Positions 1 through 7,910 of a stretch of DNA of 64,000 bases are shown here, in pieces. Under the pieces are notes generated by a model, which was not told the DNA's origin, did not search any database, and worked only from the letters and a program-made list of their open reading frames with translations. Positions within the stretch are counted from its first letter, which is position 1; the number at the start of each line of letters is the position of its first letter. Source of the stretch: WQXF01 sp031553615 (GTDB taxonomy: Bacteria; Bacillota; Clostridia; Christensenellales; Aristaeellaceae); the NCBI GenBank assembly GCA_031553615.1, contig JAVBLJ010000020.1, positions 62,001 through 126,000 on the forward strand. The letters are read 5' to 3'. Both the position numbers and the translations under genes were made by a program.

Positions 1-1143
1 CTGGTCGCGATCGCCGCCGCAGCCGAAAAGCGCAATCAACCGGCCCTTAGCAAACTCGCGCACCGTGCGCAGTATGTTCTCCAGCGCGTCCGGCGAATGT
101 GAGTAATCGAGGATCATGCGATAGGGCGTGTGCGTCTCCAGCATTTCGACGCGGCCCGGCACCGAAGAAACGGCCTCCAGCCCTTCTTTGATGCAAGGCA
201 GCTCAATGCCCAATATCAGCGCCGCCGAAGCGGCCGCCAGCGCGTTGTATACGTTGAACATGCCGGTGAGCCGCAAATCGACGTGCACCGTATGCATGCC
301 GCGCAAGCTGAGCAGAAACGATACACCGTTTTCCGATATCTCGATGTCGCGCGCATACAGGTCGCAATCTTCGCGAATGCCGTAGCGGATTGAGGGCACG
401 CCCAGCTCCTCCACGATGCGCGCTGTGGTCTCCTCGTCGGCGTTCAGCGACGCGTTGCGCGTGTGCTCCGGCGCGAAAAAAGAGCGTTTGGCCTGGAAGT
501 AGTGCTCCATGTCGCCAAAGAAATCGAGGTGATCCTGCGAAAGGTTGGTGTACACCGCCGCCTCGAACTGCATGCCTTCCAGCTTGTGCAGCGCCAGCGC
601 GTGCGCTGAGACCTCCATGGATACCACCTGTACGCCGGCATCCACCATCTGGCGCAGCACGCGCTGCAAATCGATCGGATCGGGGGTGGTCAGCTCGCTC
701 TTGAGCATTTCTTTTCCGATCATGCTGCCGGTGGTACCGATCAACCCGCAGGTGTACCCCGCGTGTTCACAGATGGATTTGAGCAGGTAGCTGCTCGTGG
801 TTTTGCCCTTGGTGCCGGTAACGCCCAGCAGCTTGAGCTGCCGTGAGGGGTTTCCGAAGAACGCCGCCGCAATGCGTGACATGGCGCTGCGGGCATCGCT
901 CACCTGCACCTGCACCGCCTCGATATCGGGCAGCATGCGCTCCACGATCAGTGCCACATTGCCATTGCGCACCGCCTGCCCCGCAAACTCGTGCGCATCG
1001 AACTTCGCCCCGGCAAAGCAGAAGAACAGGCCGTCCGCAACCTGCTTGCGCGAATCGGTCCCCAAATTCTGTATTTCTATGCCGCAATCCCCCCGGCTCG
1101 CAATGAACTCCGGTAGCTCCTGAATCAACATCTCAAGCGTCAT
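1..1143 (-). CDS. murE: UDP-N-acetylmuramoyl-tripeptide synthetase MurE, 3' end outside the window
   Basis: Reading the minus strand from the ATG at 1141-1143 gives 381 residues with no stop before the window edge, so the C-terminal part is missing. The ligase P-loop TGTKGKTT lies at residues 109-116, and the visible sequence ends in FGCGGDRDQ, the start of the Mur-ligase GGDRD region. MurE ligases add the third amino acid to UDP-MurNAc-L-Ala-D-Glu in the cytoplasm. The motif that separates meso-diaminopimelate from lysine enzymes lies outside the window, so the substrate cannot be told. A GGAGGG ribosome site sits 6 nt before the ATG. It follows the PBP gene by 54 bp, as in typical dcw clusters. 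Confidence 0.95.
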   Translation of the reverse strand, partial: MTLEMLIQELPEFIASRGDCGIEIQNLGTDSRKQVADGLFFCFAGAKFDAHEFAGQAVRNGNVALIVERMLPDIEAVQVQVSDARSAMSRIAAAFFGNPSRQLKLLGVTGTKGKTTSSYLLKSICEHAGYTCGLIGTTGSMIGKEMLKSELTTPDPIDLQRVLRQMVDAGVQVVSMEVSAHALALHKLEGMQFEAAVYTNLSQDHLDFFGDMEHYFQAKRSFFAPEHTRNASLNADEETTARIVEELGVPSIRYGIREDCDLYARDIEISENGVSFLLSLRGMHTVHVDLRLTGMFNVYNALAAASAALILGIELPCIKEGLEAVSSVPGRVEMLETHTPYRMILDYSHSPDALENILRTVREFAKGRLIALFGCGGDRDQ

Positions 1144-1197
1144 ACGCTGCCCTCCGCTTCCTCGTCCTTCCAGTGCCCTGGCGGCTTTACCCCGGCC

Positions 1198-3327
1198 CTA
1201 CTCGGCCTTAAACGTCACTTCAATCACCGTGCCCGGCGCGGCGAATTCGCCTGCGGTCGGTTTTTGCTGCACCGCAATCCCCGAACCTTCTATGTACAGT
1301 TCAAATCCCCGTGCGCGCAGCGTGCGGTTCGCCTCCACAATGGAGAGCCCGCGCACGTCGGGCACCGTTAGAAAGTCATCCACGCTAGGCGGTTGCTCGC
1401 CGTTGACGTACAGCATAACCACCGATCCGGCCGCCATCTCCGTGCCCGGCGGCGGCATTTGATCCTGCACCTCCTGCTGCTCGCCATCCACCAGGCAGCT
1501 CAGCCCCATGTCGCGCAGTTGCTTGGAGGCCTCCGTCACCGTCATGCCGCGCAGGTTGGGCACCTTGACATCCGGCTTGGCCGTGGCTCCGGGTGCGGTC
1601 TGGGCTACGATGCCCAGGTAAGCCAACGTATCCTCCATGATCTGCTTAGCAAAGGGCGCTGCCGTCGTTCCGCCGTAATCAGGCAGAACCTGCGCCTCAT
1701 CCACAATCACCAGCACGGCAAACCGCGGATTATCGGCGGGCGCGAAGCCGAGGAAGGAGCCGATGTGCACGTCGCGCACGATCTTGCCCTCTTTGTACAC
1801 CTGCGCCGTGCCAGTCTTGCCGCCAATGCGGTACCCAAGCAGCGATGCGTTGCGCGCGCCACCCTCCTCGACCACGCTTTCCAGCAGCTGGCGCATGATC
1901 GCCGAGGTTTCAGGCTTGATGGGGGTAGACACCACGCGCGGCTGTGTCCGCTCCAGCACTGTGCCATCCTGTGCGCGCACTTCCCTTACGATGTACGGGC
2001 GCATCAGCTTGCCGCCGTTGACCACGGAACTGGCTGCGGCGAGCAGCTGCAGCGGCGTCACCGCCACGCTCTGCCCAAAGCCAATGCGCGCTAGGTCGAC
2101 GTTTTTTACGTAACGCTGACCGATCAGCAATCCGTTGCCCTCGCCGGGCAAATCCACGCCGGTGTTCGCGCCCAGCCCGAAGGCATGCAGGTAGCGATAG
2201 AATCGCTCGGTTCCCAGCCGCAGTCCCAGTTCCACAAACACCGGGTTGCAGGAGTTTTGCAGCGCCTTTTGCATCGTTTCCGCGCCGTGCGGATTGCCCC
2301 AGCACCGGATTGTATCGCCATCCACCTTGATCTTGCCCGAGCAGTAGAACCCCTCCGAGGGGTTGGTCACGCCCGAATCGATCGCAGCGGCGGTGGTCAG
2401 AATCTTGAAGGTCGAACCCGGCTCGTACACGTCGCCAATGCTGCTGATGCGCATGAGCGACTGCAAAGTGGCTACGTCGTCGCGCGGTGGATCGTTCGGA
2501 TCATAATCGGGTTTTATGCCCAGCGCCAGAATCTCGCCGCTGTTCACGTCCATCACGATCGCCTGTACGGCGCGCGCCTTGTTCACCTCGATGCATTGCC
2601 GTAACGCCTTTTCTACGAAGCTCTGGATGGTGCCATCGATGGTCAGGCACAGGTCATCCCCAGGCACGGGCGCAATGTACTCGCTCTCTCCATCCGCCAG
2701 TTGCCGGGCTTTCGCATCCACCTCGCTCACAATTTTTCCAGGTTGACCCGATAAATATGCTTCAAAGAGCTGTTCAAGCCCGGATTGCCCCTGGCTATCC
2801 ACGTTGGTTAGCCCCAAAACCTGCGAAAGGAACGCACCATTGGGGTACCAGCGCCGTGTATCCTCGTCGAACGTCAGCCCTAAAAGCGCCTGTGTTTCCT
2901 TATAGGGCGATTGATCGCGCAGCGCGCGAATCTTGTCCACATCCTCGCGCGGCACCTGCCGCTTGATGATCACCGAAGCCTTACCCGAATCCGCCACCTT
3001 GCTCAGCACCGTATCCGGGTCCACGCCCAGCAGCTCGTGCAGCGCCTGTGCCAGCGCCAATGGATTCTTTACCTGGCGCGGATTCGCGCAAACGATGTAG
3101 GCCGTGGTGCTTTCCACCAGCAGATTGCCGTTCCTATCATAAATGCTGCCCCGCTGCGCCGCAACGGTGCCGCTGCGCGTCCATTGGCGCACCCCTATCT
3201 TCGAAAGCGCTTCCGCCTGTATCACTTGTAGATTAATCAGCCGACCGACTAAAAGAAGAAAAAGGAGGCAAAAGCCGCCTAATAGCCAAACAAGTCGCTG
3301 TCGGACCACCATGTCAGGCGAAGCCAA
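1198..3327 (-). CDS. spoVD: Class B penicillin-binding protein with two PASTA domains (SpoVD/PbpB type)
   Basis: A 709-residue septal or spore-cortex transpeptidase. It has an N-terminal membrane anchor (about residues 13-30), a dimerisation domain, and the transpeptidase motifs STFK (305-308), SCN (359-361) and KTG (504-506). Two PASTA domains close the protein, starting near VPNLRG and VPDVRG. Such enzymes crosslink peptidoglycan outside the membrane. The TTG start is chosen because AGGAGGG lies 7 nt before it; the next ATG is 15 nt further in and too far from that site. Position between ftsL-like and murE fits SpoVD or PbpB. Only one such gene is present here, so it may be the division PBP rather than the sporulation paralogue. 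Confidence 0.9.
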   Translation of the reverse strand: MASPDMVVRQRLVWLLGGFCLLFLLLVGRLINLQVIQAEALSKIGVRQWTRSGTVAAQRGSIYDRNGNLLVESTTAYIVCANPRQVKNPLALAQALHELLGVDPDTVLSKVADSGKASVIIKRQVPREDVDKIRALRDQSPYKETQALLGLTFDEDTRRWYPNGAFLSQVLGLTNVDSQGQSGLEQLFEAYLSGQPGKIVSEVDAKARQLADGESEYIAPVPGDDLCLTIDGTIQSFVEKALRQCIEVNKARAVQAIVMDVNSGEILALGIKPDYDPNDPPRDDVATLQSLMRISSIGDVYEPGSTFKILTTAAAIDSGVTNPSEGFYCSGKIKVDGDTIRCWGNPHGAETMQKALQNSCNPVFVELGLRLGTERFYRYLHAFGLGANTGVDLPGEGNGLLIGQRYVKNVDLARIGFGQSVAVTPLQLLAAASSVVNGGKLMRPYIVREVRAQDGTVLERTQPRVVSTPIKPETSAIMRQLLESVVEEGGARNASLLGYRIGGKTGTAQVYKEGKIVRDVHIGSFLGFAPADNPRFAVLVIVDEAQVLPDYGGTTAAPFAKQIMEDTLAYLGIVAQTAPGATAKPDVKVPNLRGMTVTEASKQLRDMGLSCLVDGEQQEVQDQMPPPGTEMAAGSVVMLYVNGEQPPSVDDFLTVPDVRGLSIVEANRTLRARGFELYIEGSGIAVQQKPTAGEFAAPGTVIEVTFKAE

Positions 3328-3339
3328 CCACGATCCCTC

Positions 3340-3882
3340 CTAAATGGGGATCTGCCGCAGCAAATCCGCTAACACTGCTAAGAAACCACCTTCCTCATCT
3401 TGCATCTTTTGTACATCACTAGCCTCCCGGTCGCCCAGAGGCCGTGTATTGGGCATTTGCGCGGGGTAGATGCTCTCGGCTCGCAGTTTGGAGAGCCCCA
3501 GCTGGTTAACGGCATAGCTGCGAATCAGCTCGCCGTCCGTGTTAGTGATCAGCGTCTGCTCCAGCATCTGGTTGGCTTCGCGCGTCGTCTGAATCTCCTC
3601 TTGCACGGCCGCGACCTGCTTTTGAATTCCAGTGCAAATCGCGCGCTTTCCAATGCAAAAGCCTGCGAGCAAGGTAAAGGTGAGCCCCAACGCCAAGAGC
3701 TTGCTCATGGAGCTAACGCCCTTGCTCCTGCGCGCTTCCGGTTGGCGCGGCTGTATCCTCTGCTCGTAGGTAGGTGCACGCCTTTCCTCTTCCTCGCGGT
3801 GCACATAGGCCAACGCAGAGGAACCGGAAGTCGTATACGCCGCGCTTTGTCGGCGAGAAGAACGGTAGTTGATGTCCGCCAT
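3340..3882 (-). CDS. ftsL: FtsL-like septum formation protein
   Basis: A 180-residue protein with a charged N-terminal tail (about 60 residues), one transmembrane helix around LLALGLTFTLLAGFCI, then a short heptad-like segment (QKQVAAVQEEIQTTREANQM) facing outside. This single-span bitopic layout and the place just before the PBP gene are typical of FtsL, which with DivIC/FtsB activates septal wall synthesis. FtsL sequences are poorly conserved, so the call rests on topology and position. A purine-rich AAGGGG lies 11 nt before the ATG. The PBP ribosome site overlaps the end of this gene, so the two are cotranscribed. Confidence 0.75.
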   Translation of the reverse strand: MADINYRSSRRQSAAYTTSGSSALAYVHREEEERRAPTYEQRIQPRQPEARRSKGVSSMSKLLALGLTFTLLAGFCIGKRAICTGIQKQVAAVQEEIQTTREANQMLEQTLITNTDGELIRSYAVNQLGLSKLRAESIYPAQMPNTRPLGDREASDVQKMQDEEGGFLAVLADLLRQIPI

Positions 3883-4004
3883 AGCCTATTCTACCCCTTT
3901 CCGCACTAGAACCCAGCAAATGCTTGGAGATTCAGCGCTCTATGATGCTCGGGAACGATACCGCCTCTTGCGCGGTGTGTCAGCTTCTGTAGCGCAACCG
4001 GGGG

Positions 4005-4466
4005 CTAAACCTGGGGCGCGGGTTCGCTGTAGCGATCCTCCATGTGCTGCGCGAGATCGTCGATGTTCATGCAGGCCTGGCTTTCACTCTCGTAGAACTT
4101 CTGCGCATCCCAGATTTCAATGGATTCACCCATGCCCACGAACACCAAGTCTTTGGCGATCCCAAGCCGGGATCGCAAGCGGCTCATGAGCAACACGCGG
4201 CCTTGCGCGTCGATGGTGTTGCCCGGAAAAGCGTTGGCGTTGAAGAAGCGCTTGTACTCCATGCCCTTCTTATCCGTAACGCTGACCTTGGCAAGGCGCT
4301 CCTTGATTTTCTCCCATTGTTCCAGCGGATAGAGGGCGATGGCGGTGGCGGAACCGTTTAGGGCGATGGTGAAGTTGTCACCCAAATCGTTTCTGTATCC
4401 CATAGGAATGATGACGCGGCCTTTGGAATCAAGACTGTGCTCAAAAGAGCCAGCAAAATCGGCCAT
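4005..4466 (-). CDS. mraZ: Transcriptional regulator and division protein MraZ
   Basis: A 153-residue protein with the two AbrB-like half domains of MraZ, each marked by a short conserved stretch: DSKGRVIIP in the first and DAQGRVLLM in the second. MraZ binds repeated boxes in its own promoter and represses the dcw operon. The ATG at 4464-4466 is preferred over an upstream in-frame start because GAGGAGGG lies just before it and the protein then begins MADFAGSF, normal for the family. The gene is followed after 122 bp by ftsL rather than by rsmH, which is unusual. Confidence 0.95.
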   Translation of the reverse strand: MADFAGSFEHSLDSKGRVIIPMGYRNDLGDNFTIALNGSATAIALYPLEQWEKIKERLAKVSVTDKKGMEYKRFFNANAFPGNTIDAQGRVLLMSRLRSRLGIAKDLVFVGMGESIEIWDAQKFYESESQACMNIDDLAQHMEDRYSEPAPQV

Positions 4467-4520
4467 ACCATCCCTCCTCACACAAAACGCTTCACAAATC
4501 TCCACACGGACCTACTTCAA

Positions 4521-4547
4521 TGCCCTTTCACTCCCTTTGCCTCCACC
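4521..4547 (-). promoter_or_regulatory. MraZ-box-like direct repeats
   Basis: On the minus strand three G-rich units recur every 10 bp (GTGGAGGCAA, AGGGAGTGAA, AGGGCATTGA) directly downstream of the -10 box. MraZ operators in other bacteria are three or four G-rich boxes with 10-bp phasing near the promoter, so autoregulation is likely. The exact consensus for this lineage is not known to me. Confidence 0.55.
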
Positions 4548-4549
4548 TA

Positions 4550-4578
4550 TTTATAACCGATACAGAGCATTTTTGCAA
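4550..4578 (-). promoter_or_regulatory. Promoter of the mraZ/dcw operon
   Basis: Minus strand -35 TTGCAA (4573-4578), 17-bp spacer, -10 TATAAA (4550-4555). The transcript would start about 80 bp before the mraZ ATG and pass through the MraZ-box-like repeats. Confidence 0.75.
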
Positions 4579-4579
4579 G

Positions 4580-4738
4580 TTTTTTGCAGCAAAAACTTCT
4601 CACAAGAATACGAACATTTTGTTACGATTCTCTTTTTTGCATAGTTTTTCCCGTAATATACACGAAACAAGAATGTGCGTTCTCCTTTTTTGCACCTCAA
4701 AGAAAGGCAGTAAACTGGCGGGTTTTAGGATGTTTTGT
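4580..4738. repeat. Degenerate 53-bp direct repeat marked by TTTTTTGCA
   Basis: TTTTTTGCA occurs at 4580, 4633 and 4686, exactly 53 bp apart. Units one and two also share the start of the unit (TTTTTTGCA) and its end (TTCTC). The repeats lie just upstream of the dcw promoter in an AT-rich stretch with no gene. The rest of 4695-4857 shows nothing I can name. Confidence 0.5.
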
Positions 4739-4857
4739 CGCCCAACGCACCGTTTACTAGCCCTAGTAGTTGAAACATCTTTATGACACGACAGAGTGTG
4801 CCTGAATTGTTTTTTACTTATGAAGAAAATTATAATATCTCAAATAACGGAATGCAT

Positions 4858-4883
4858 AAAAAAGGACGGCCATACAGCCGCCC
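4858..4883 (-). terminator. Rho-independent terminator after the 5104-5856 gene
   Basis: On the minus strand a GGGCGGC / GCCGTCC stem (one G-U pair, 6-nt loop) is followed by TTTTTT. It now lies about 220 bp beyond the gene's stop because the 162-bp palindromic element sits in between. Confidence 0.8.
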
Positions 4884-4958
4884 CTTCGAACACCCATCGG
4901 ACGCTTTGGATATACAACTTGTTGTAGATCGCCGCCTAGCAAACTACCAATCCTGGTT

Positions 4959-5103
4959 ATACCAATCCTCGTTAGATTTCGCGCAATAAATCGCGGAAGA
5001 TTTTTCGAATGGCTAGGAGCCTGAGGGAAGCGTAGCCCGCAGCTACGATGACCGATGCGCCACAACGCCATTCGAATAAAGATCCGCCAGATGTACCGGA
5101 AAT

Positions 5104-5120
<17 letters not shown>
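4959..5120 (-). mobile_element. 162-bp palindromic miniature element, copy 1
   Basis: The minus strand reads ATACTACTCCTCGATAGATT at one end, and the other end is its imperfect complement. The arms stay complementary for about 54 nt, closing with TTCGAATGGC / GCCATTCGAA, around a roughly 53-nt apex that holds a CGTAGC / GCTACG hairpin. Copy 2 at 21280-21441 has exactly the same length and, counted by eye, about 15 differences. Both copies have TA at their outer edges. No coding capacity, so this is MITE-like. It overlaps the last codons of the 5104-5856 gene. Confidence 0.85.
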
Positions 5121-5856
<736 letters not shown>

Positions 5857-5898
5857 CGGCAATCCTTATGGCGATAGCGAGGCTTGGGAAGGCGCGCT

Positions 5899-6300
5899 TC
5901 ACTCGTCTCCCGGCTCCTCGTCGTCCTCATCGCCCTCACTCTCAATCGCTTCCTCGAGCGAAAGCTCGCGGTTGATCTCGCCAAATTCGCGGGGCGGGAT
6001 ATCCGCCTCGATGTCCAGCGCAATTTCGTCCATGTTGCTCGCCGAGCCCAACTCGAGGGCGGCCTCCTCGGAAGGCACGCTCTCCTCTTGCAAAGAGGTC
6101 TCGTTGCTCTTTCCGATTTCCTTCAGGCAAAACAGGCAGAGATCCTTCCCGGGGTATACAGGGTTTTCGCCGCAGACGGAACATAGCTCGAGGTACTCGT
6201 CCTTGGTCTCCCCTTTGACTTCTCGCTTGCACACCGTGCAAAACTGATCGCCCTCCTGCATGTAATTAAGTTCGCAGCGCGGGCACTTGACAAATCCCAT
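5899..6300 (-). CDS. Zinc-ribbon protein with acidic tail, function unknown
   Basis: A 133-residue protein starting MGFVKCPRCELNY, with two CxxC pairs (CPRC and CTVC) forming one zinc ribbon and two more (CSVC and CLFC) forming a second, all within the first 70 residues. The remaining half is rich in Glu and Asp and ends EGDEDDEEPGDE. I do not recognise the family. It could be a nucleic-acid or protein-binding adaptor. GGGGAGG lies 7 nt before the ATG at 6298-6300, which is why the upstream in-frame start was not used. It lies 42 bp upstream of the metallophosphoesterase gene, so they probably share an operon. Confidence 0.8.
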   Translation of the reverse strand: MGFVKCPRCELNYMQEGDQFCTVCKREVKGETKDEYLELCSVCGENPVYPGKDLCLFCLKEIGKSNETSLQEESVPSEEAALELGSASNMDEIALDIEADIPPREFGEINRELSLEEAIESEGDEDDEEPGDE

Positions 6301-6382
6301 GCGTAAGCCTCCCCGGTACAAAATTGTCCGACTTATCGGCAGAGTCGAGTGTGCAGTGTAACATCAATTGGCTGTTTTTCCC

Positions 6383-6412
6383 TTGGCAATGTGTTTCCAA
6401 GTTCATTGCCAA
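6383..6412. promoter_or_regulatory. Operator-like inverted repeat over the CAP gene -35 box
   Basis: TTGGCAATG (6383-6391) and CATTGCCAA (6404-6412) are perfect complements, 21 bp from start to start (two helical turns). The right arm contains the -35 hexamer, so a dimeric repressor could act here. No regulator can be named. Confidence 0.5.
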
Positions 6413-6434
6413 CTTGTTTCAGGCATGTTACGAT
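6406..6434 (+). promoter_or_regulatory. Promoter of the CAP-domain protein gene
   Basis: -35 TTGCCA (6406-6411), 17-bp spacer, -10 TACGAT (6429-6434), about 66 bp before the ATG at 6501. Confidence 0.65.
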
Positions 6435-6500
6435 CTGGGGGCACTGGTGCTGGTATACAAATTTCCCAATCCACATTTCGTTAAAAGGAGTGACCCCCGC

Positions 6501-7280
6501 ATGACACCTAAAACAAGAAAACTAACCCTTCTGCTTCTGTGCTGTCTCATCGTTACTTGGAGCGGGAGTGCCTTCGCCGCAGGGCTAGAGATCACCTCGC
6601 AGTTTGGCTACGGAAACGTGTGGGCTTACCGGCAAACGACCCCTTGCAACAACAATGGCTCCTGCTCCAGCTCTCCCGCTTGCGCAAACACGTCGGCTTC
6701 CACCTGCCCGCGCAGCGCATGCTCCTCCGGGGCCTGCAGCAAGGGCTCTTGCCCTAACGCAACCTGCGGCAGCAACGGCTGCCAAAGCGCGAGCTGTGCG
6801 CAAAGGAACTGTTCGACCTGCGCCAACGCTTGCGGTCAAAACTCTGGCTCTACGCCCACCAATCCCCAAACGACTGACGGTCATTATACTATAGGTTCCT
6901 CAAGTGCGCAAGAGCAAGAAGCGTGGAAATATATTAACCAGGATCGTGCGCTCAACGGCAAGGCCGCGCTCAAGCTCGATCCCGAGCTCTCCAGGCTGGC
7001 GCGCATGAAATCGCAAGATATGCTTACCAATAAATACTTCGCCCATACCTCCCCCACCTTGGGCAACGCGGCGACTATGCTAAAAAAGAACGGCTATGCG
7101 TTCAAATCCGTAGGCGAAAACATTTCCCGGCACGCGACAGTGCTGAAGTCCCACGCCGCGCTGATGAGCAGCGACGGTCACCGCCGCAACATCTTGGGCA
7201 CCAATTGGACCCGCGTCGGCATCGGCATCGCGGTAGACAAGAACGGCTACGTATACATGACCCAGCTATTTGTGCGCTGA
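6501..7280 (+). CDS. Secreted CAP (SCP/PR1-like) domain protein with Cys-pentapeptide linker
   Basis: A 259-residue protein. Residues 1-26 are a signal peptide (basic start, leucine-rich core, ending near SAFAA). A linker of about 65 residues holds 13 cysteines, including seven successive five-residue units each ending in Cys (PRSAC, SSGAC, SKGSC and so on). The C-terminal CAP domain has the YkwD-like features INQDRALNGKAALKLD, FAHTSPT, VGENIS and HRRNIL. CAP proteins in Firmicutes are secreted and often wall- or spore-associated; the activity is generally unknown. AAAGGAG upstream of the ATG at 6501 sets the start. It is divergent from the zinc-ribbon gene. Confidence 0.9.
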   Translation: MTPKTRKLTLLLLCCLIVTWSGSAFAAGLEITSQFGYGNVWAYRQTTPCNNNGSCSSSPACANTSASTCPRSACSSGACSKGSCPNATCGSNGCQSASCAQRNCSTCANACGQNSGSTPTNPQTTDGHYTIGSSSAQEQEAWKYINQDRALNGKAALKLDPELSRLARMKSQDMLTNKYFAHTSPTLGNAATMLKKNGYAFKSVGENISRHATVLKSHAALMSSDGHRRNILGTNWTRVGIGIAVDKNGYVYMTQLFVR

Positions 7281-7367
7281 TCCTAATTCGTGCGACGATC
7301 GCGAATTGGCATAAGCGCGCGGGAAACTCACGGACACCCTCGTATACCAGCGGGTATCTATAAAAGC

Positions 7368-7413
7368 AGGGCCACCCTCGATGGTTTGCGCATTGAGGAT
7401 GGCCCTTTGTTTC
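7368..7413 (+). terminator. Terminator after the CAP-domain gene
   Basis: AGGGCCA / TGGCCCT outer stem with an inner CCTC / GAGG stem, followed by a T-rich TTTGTTT tail. Confidence 0.75.
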
Positions 7414-7476
7414 CCCTTTGCATATCCTTTGTATGTAGGAAGCACACTGAATTATGCCATAAACCATTCCGCGTAG

Positions 7477-7752
7477 CTAACGCCGCGTGACACTAAGCAC
7501 GGCACTCAACGCCGCCCGCCCCATGGAAACCGCGCCGCCCGCCTGCCGCGCTGCTGCGGGCACATCGGCGCCCATCTGATCCATTTCCCAGTTCGGCGGA
7601 ATCGCACGCTGTTGCGGCAGTTCGCTGGGCCACTCATGCCGCACCGCACTCAGCGCTCCATTGCCCCGCGGCTTGGGTTGCTTCTGTTGCTCCATGGCTG
7701 GTAAGGTTATCGCTTCTGAAGGCAGGCGGGCAGGCCTGCTCAAATCGTCCAT
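7477..7752 (-). CDS. Possible small hypothetical protein
   Basis: An open frame of 91 residues beginning MDDLSRPARLPSEA, rich in Pro, Gln, Ala and Arg, with no membrane segment, no cysteine and no motif I recognise. A weak GGGGGG lies about 10 nt before the ATG at 7750-7752, and GTG at 7762-7764 is an alternative. It is the only sizeable frame in the 630 bp between the CAP gene and the large FN3 gene. It may be a real lineage-specific gene or an open frame by chance. Confidence 0.35.
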   Translation of the reverse strand: MDDLSRPARLPSEAITLPAMEQQKQPKPRGNGALSAVRHEWPSELPQQRAIPPNWEMDQMGADVPAAARQAGGAVSMGRAALSAVLSVTRR

Positions 7753-7851
7753 CACCGGTAACACCCCCCTCTTCGCTGCATCCTATGAACAAGCGGCTGA
7801 ATCGGTGCGTTGAGCGCAAAACCGGCACGCAAAAGGGCGTACACCGCCAGA

Positions 7852-7886
7852 AAAGAGCCGCTGCACCGAGAATGGTGCAGCGGCCT
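7852..7886 (-). terminator. Terminator after the FN3 protein gene
   Basis: Perfect 11-bp stem GCCGCTGCACC / GGTGCAGCGGC with a 6-nt loop, followed on the minus strand by TCTTTTCT. Confidence 0.9.
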
Positions 7887-7910
7887 TCGTAGCGATGATC
7901 GATGGTAGCC

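Noticed and set aside
4609..4624. CGAACATTTTGTTACG, similar to a Gram-positive LexA box
   Set aside because: Half-sites have the wrong spacing and one mismatch in a key position; it lies within the 53-bp repeat region.
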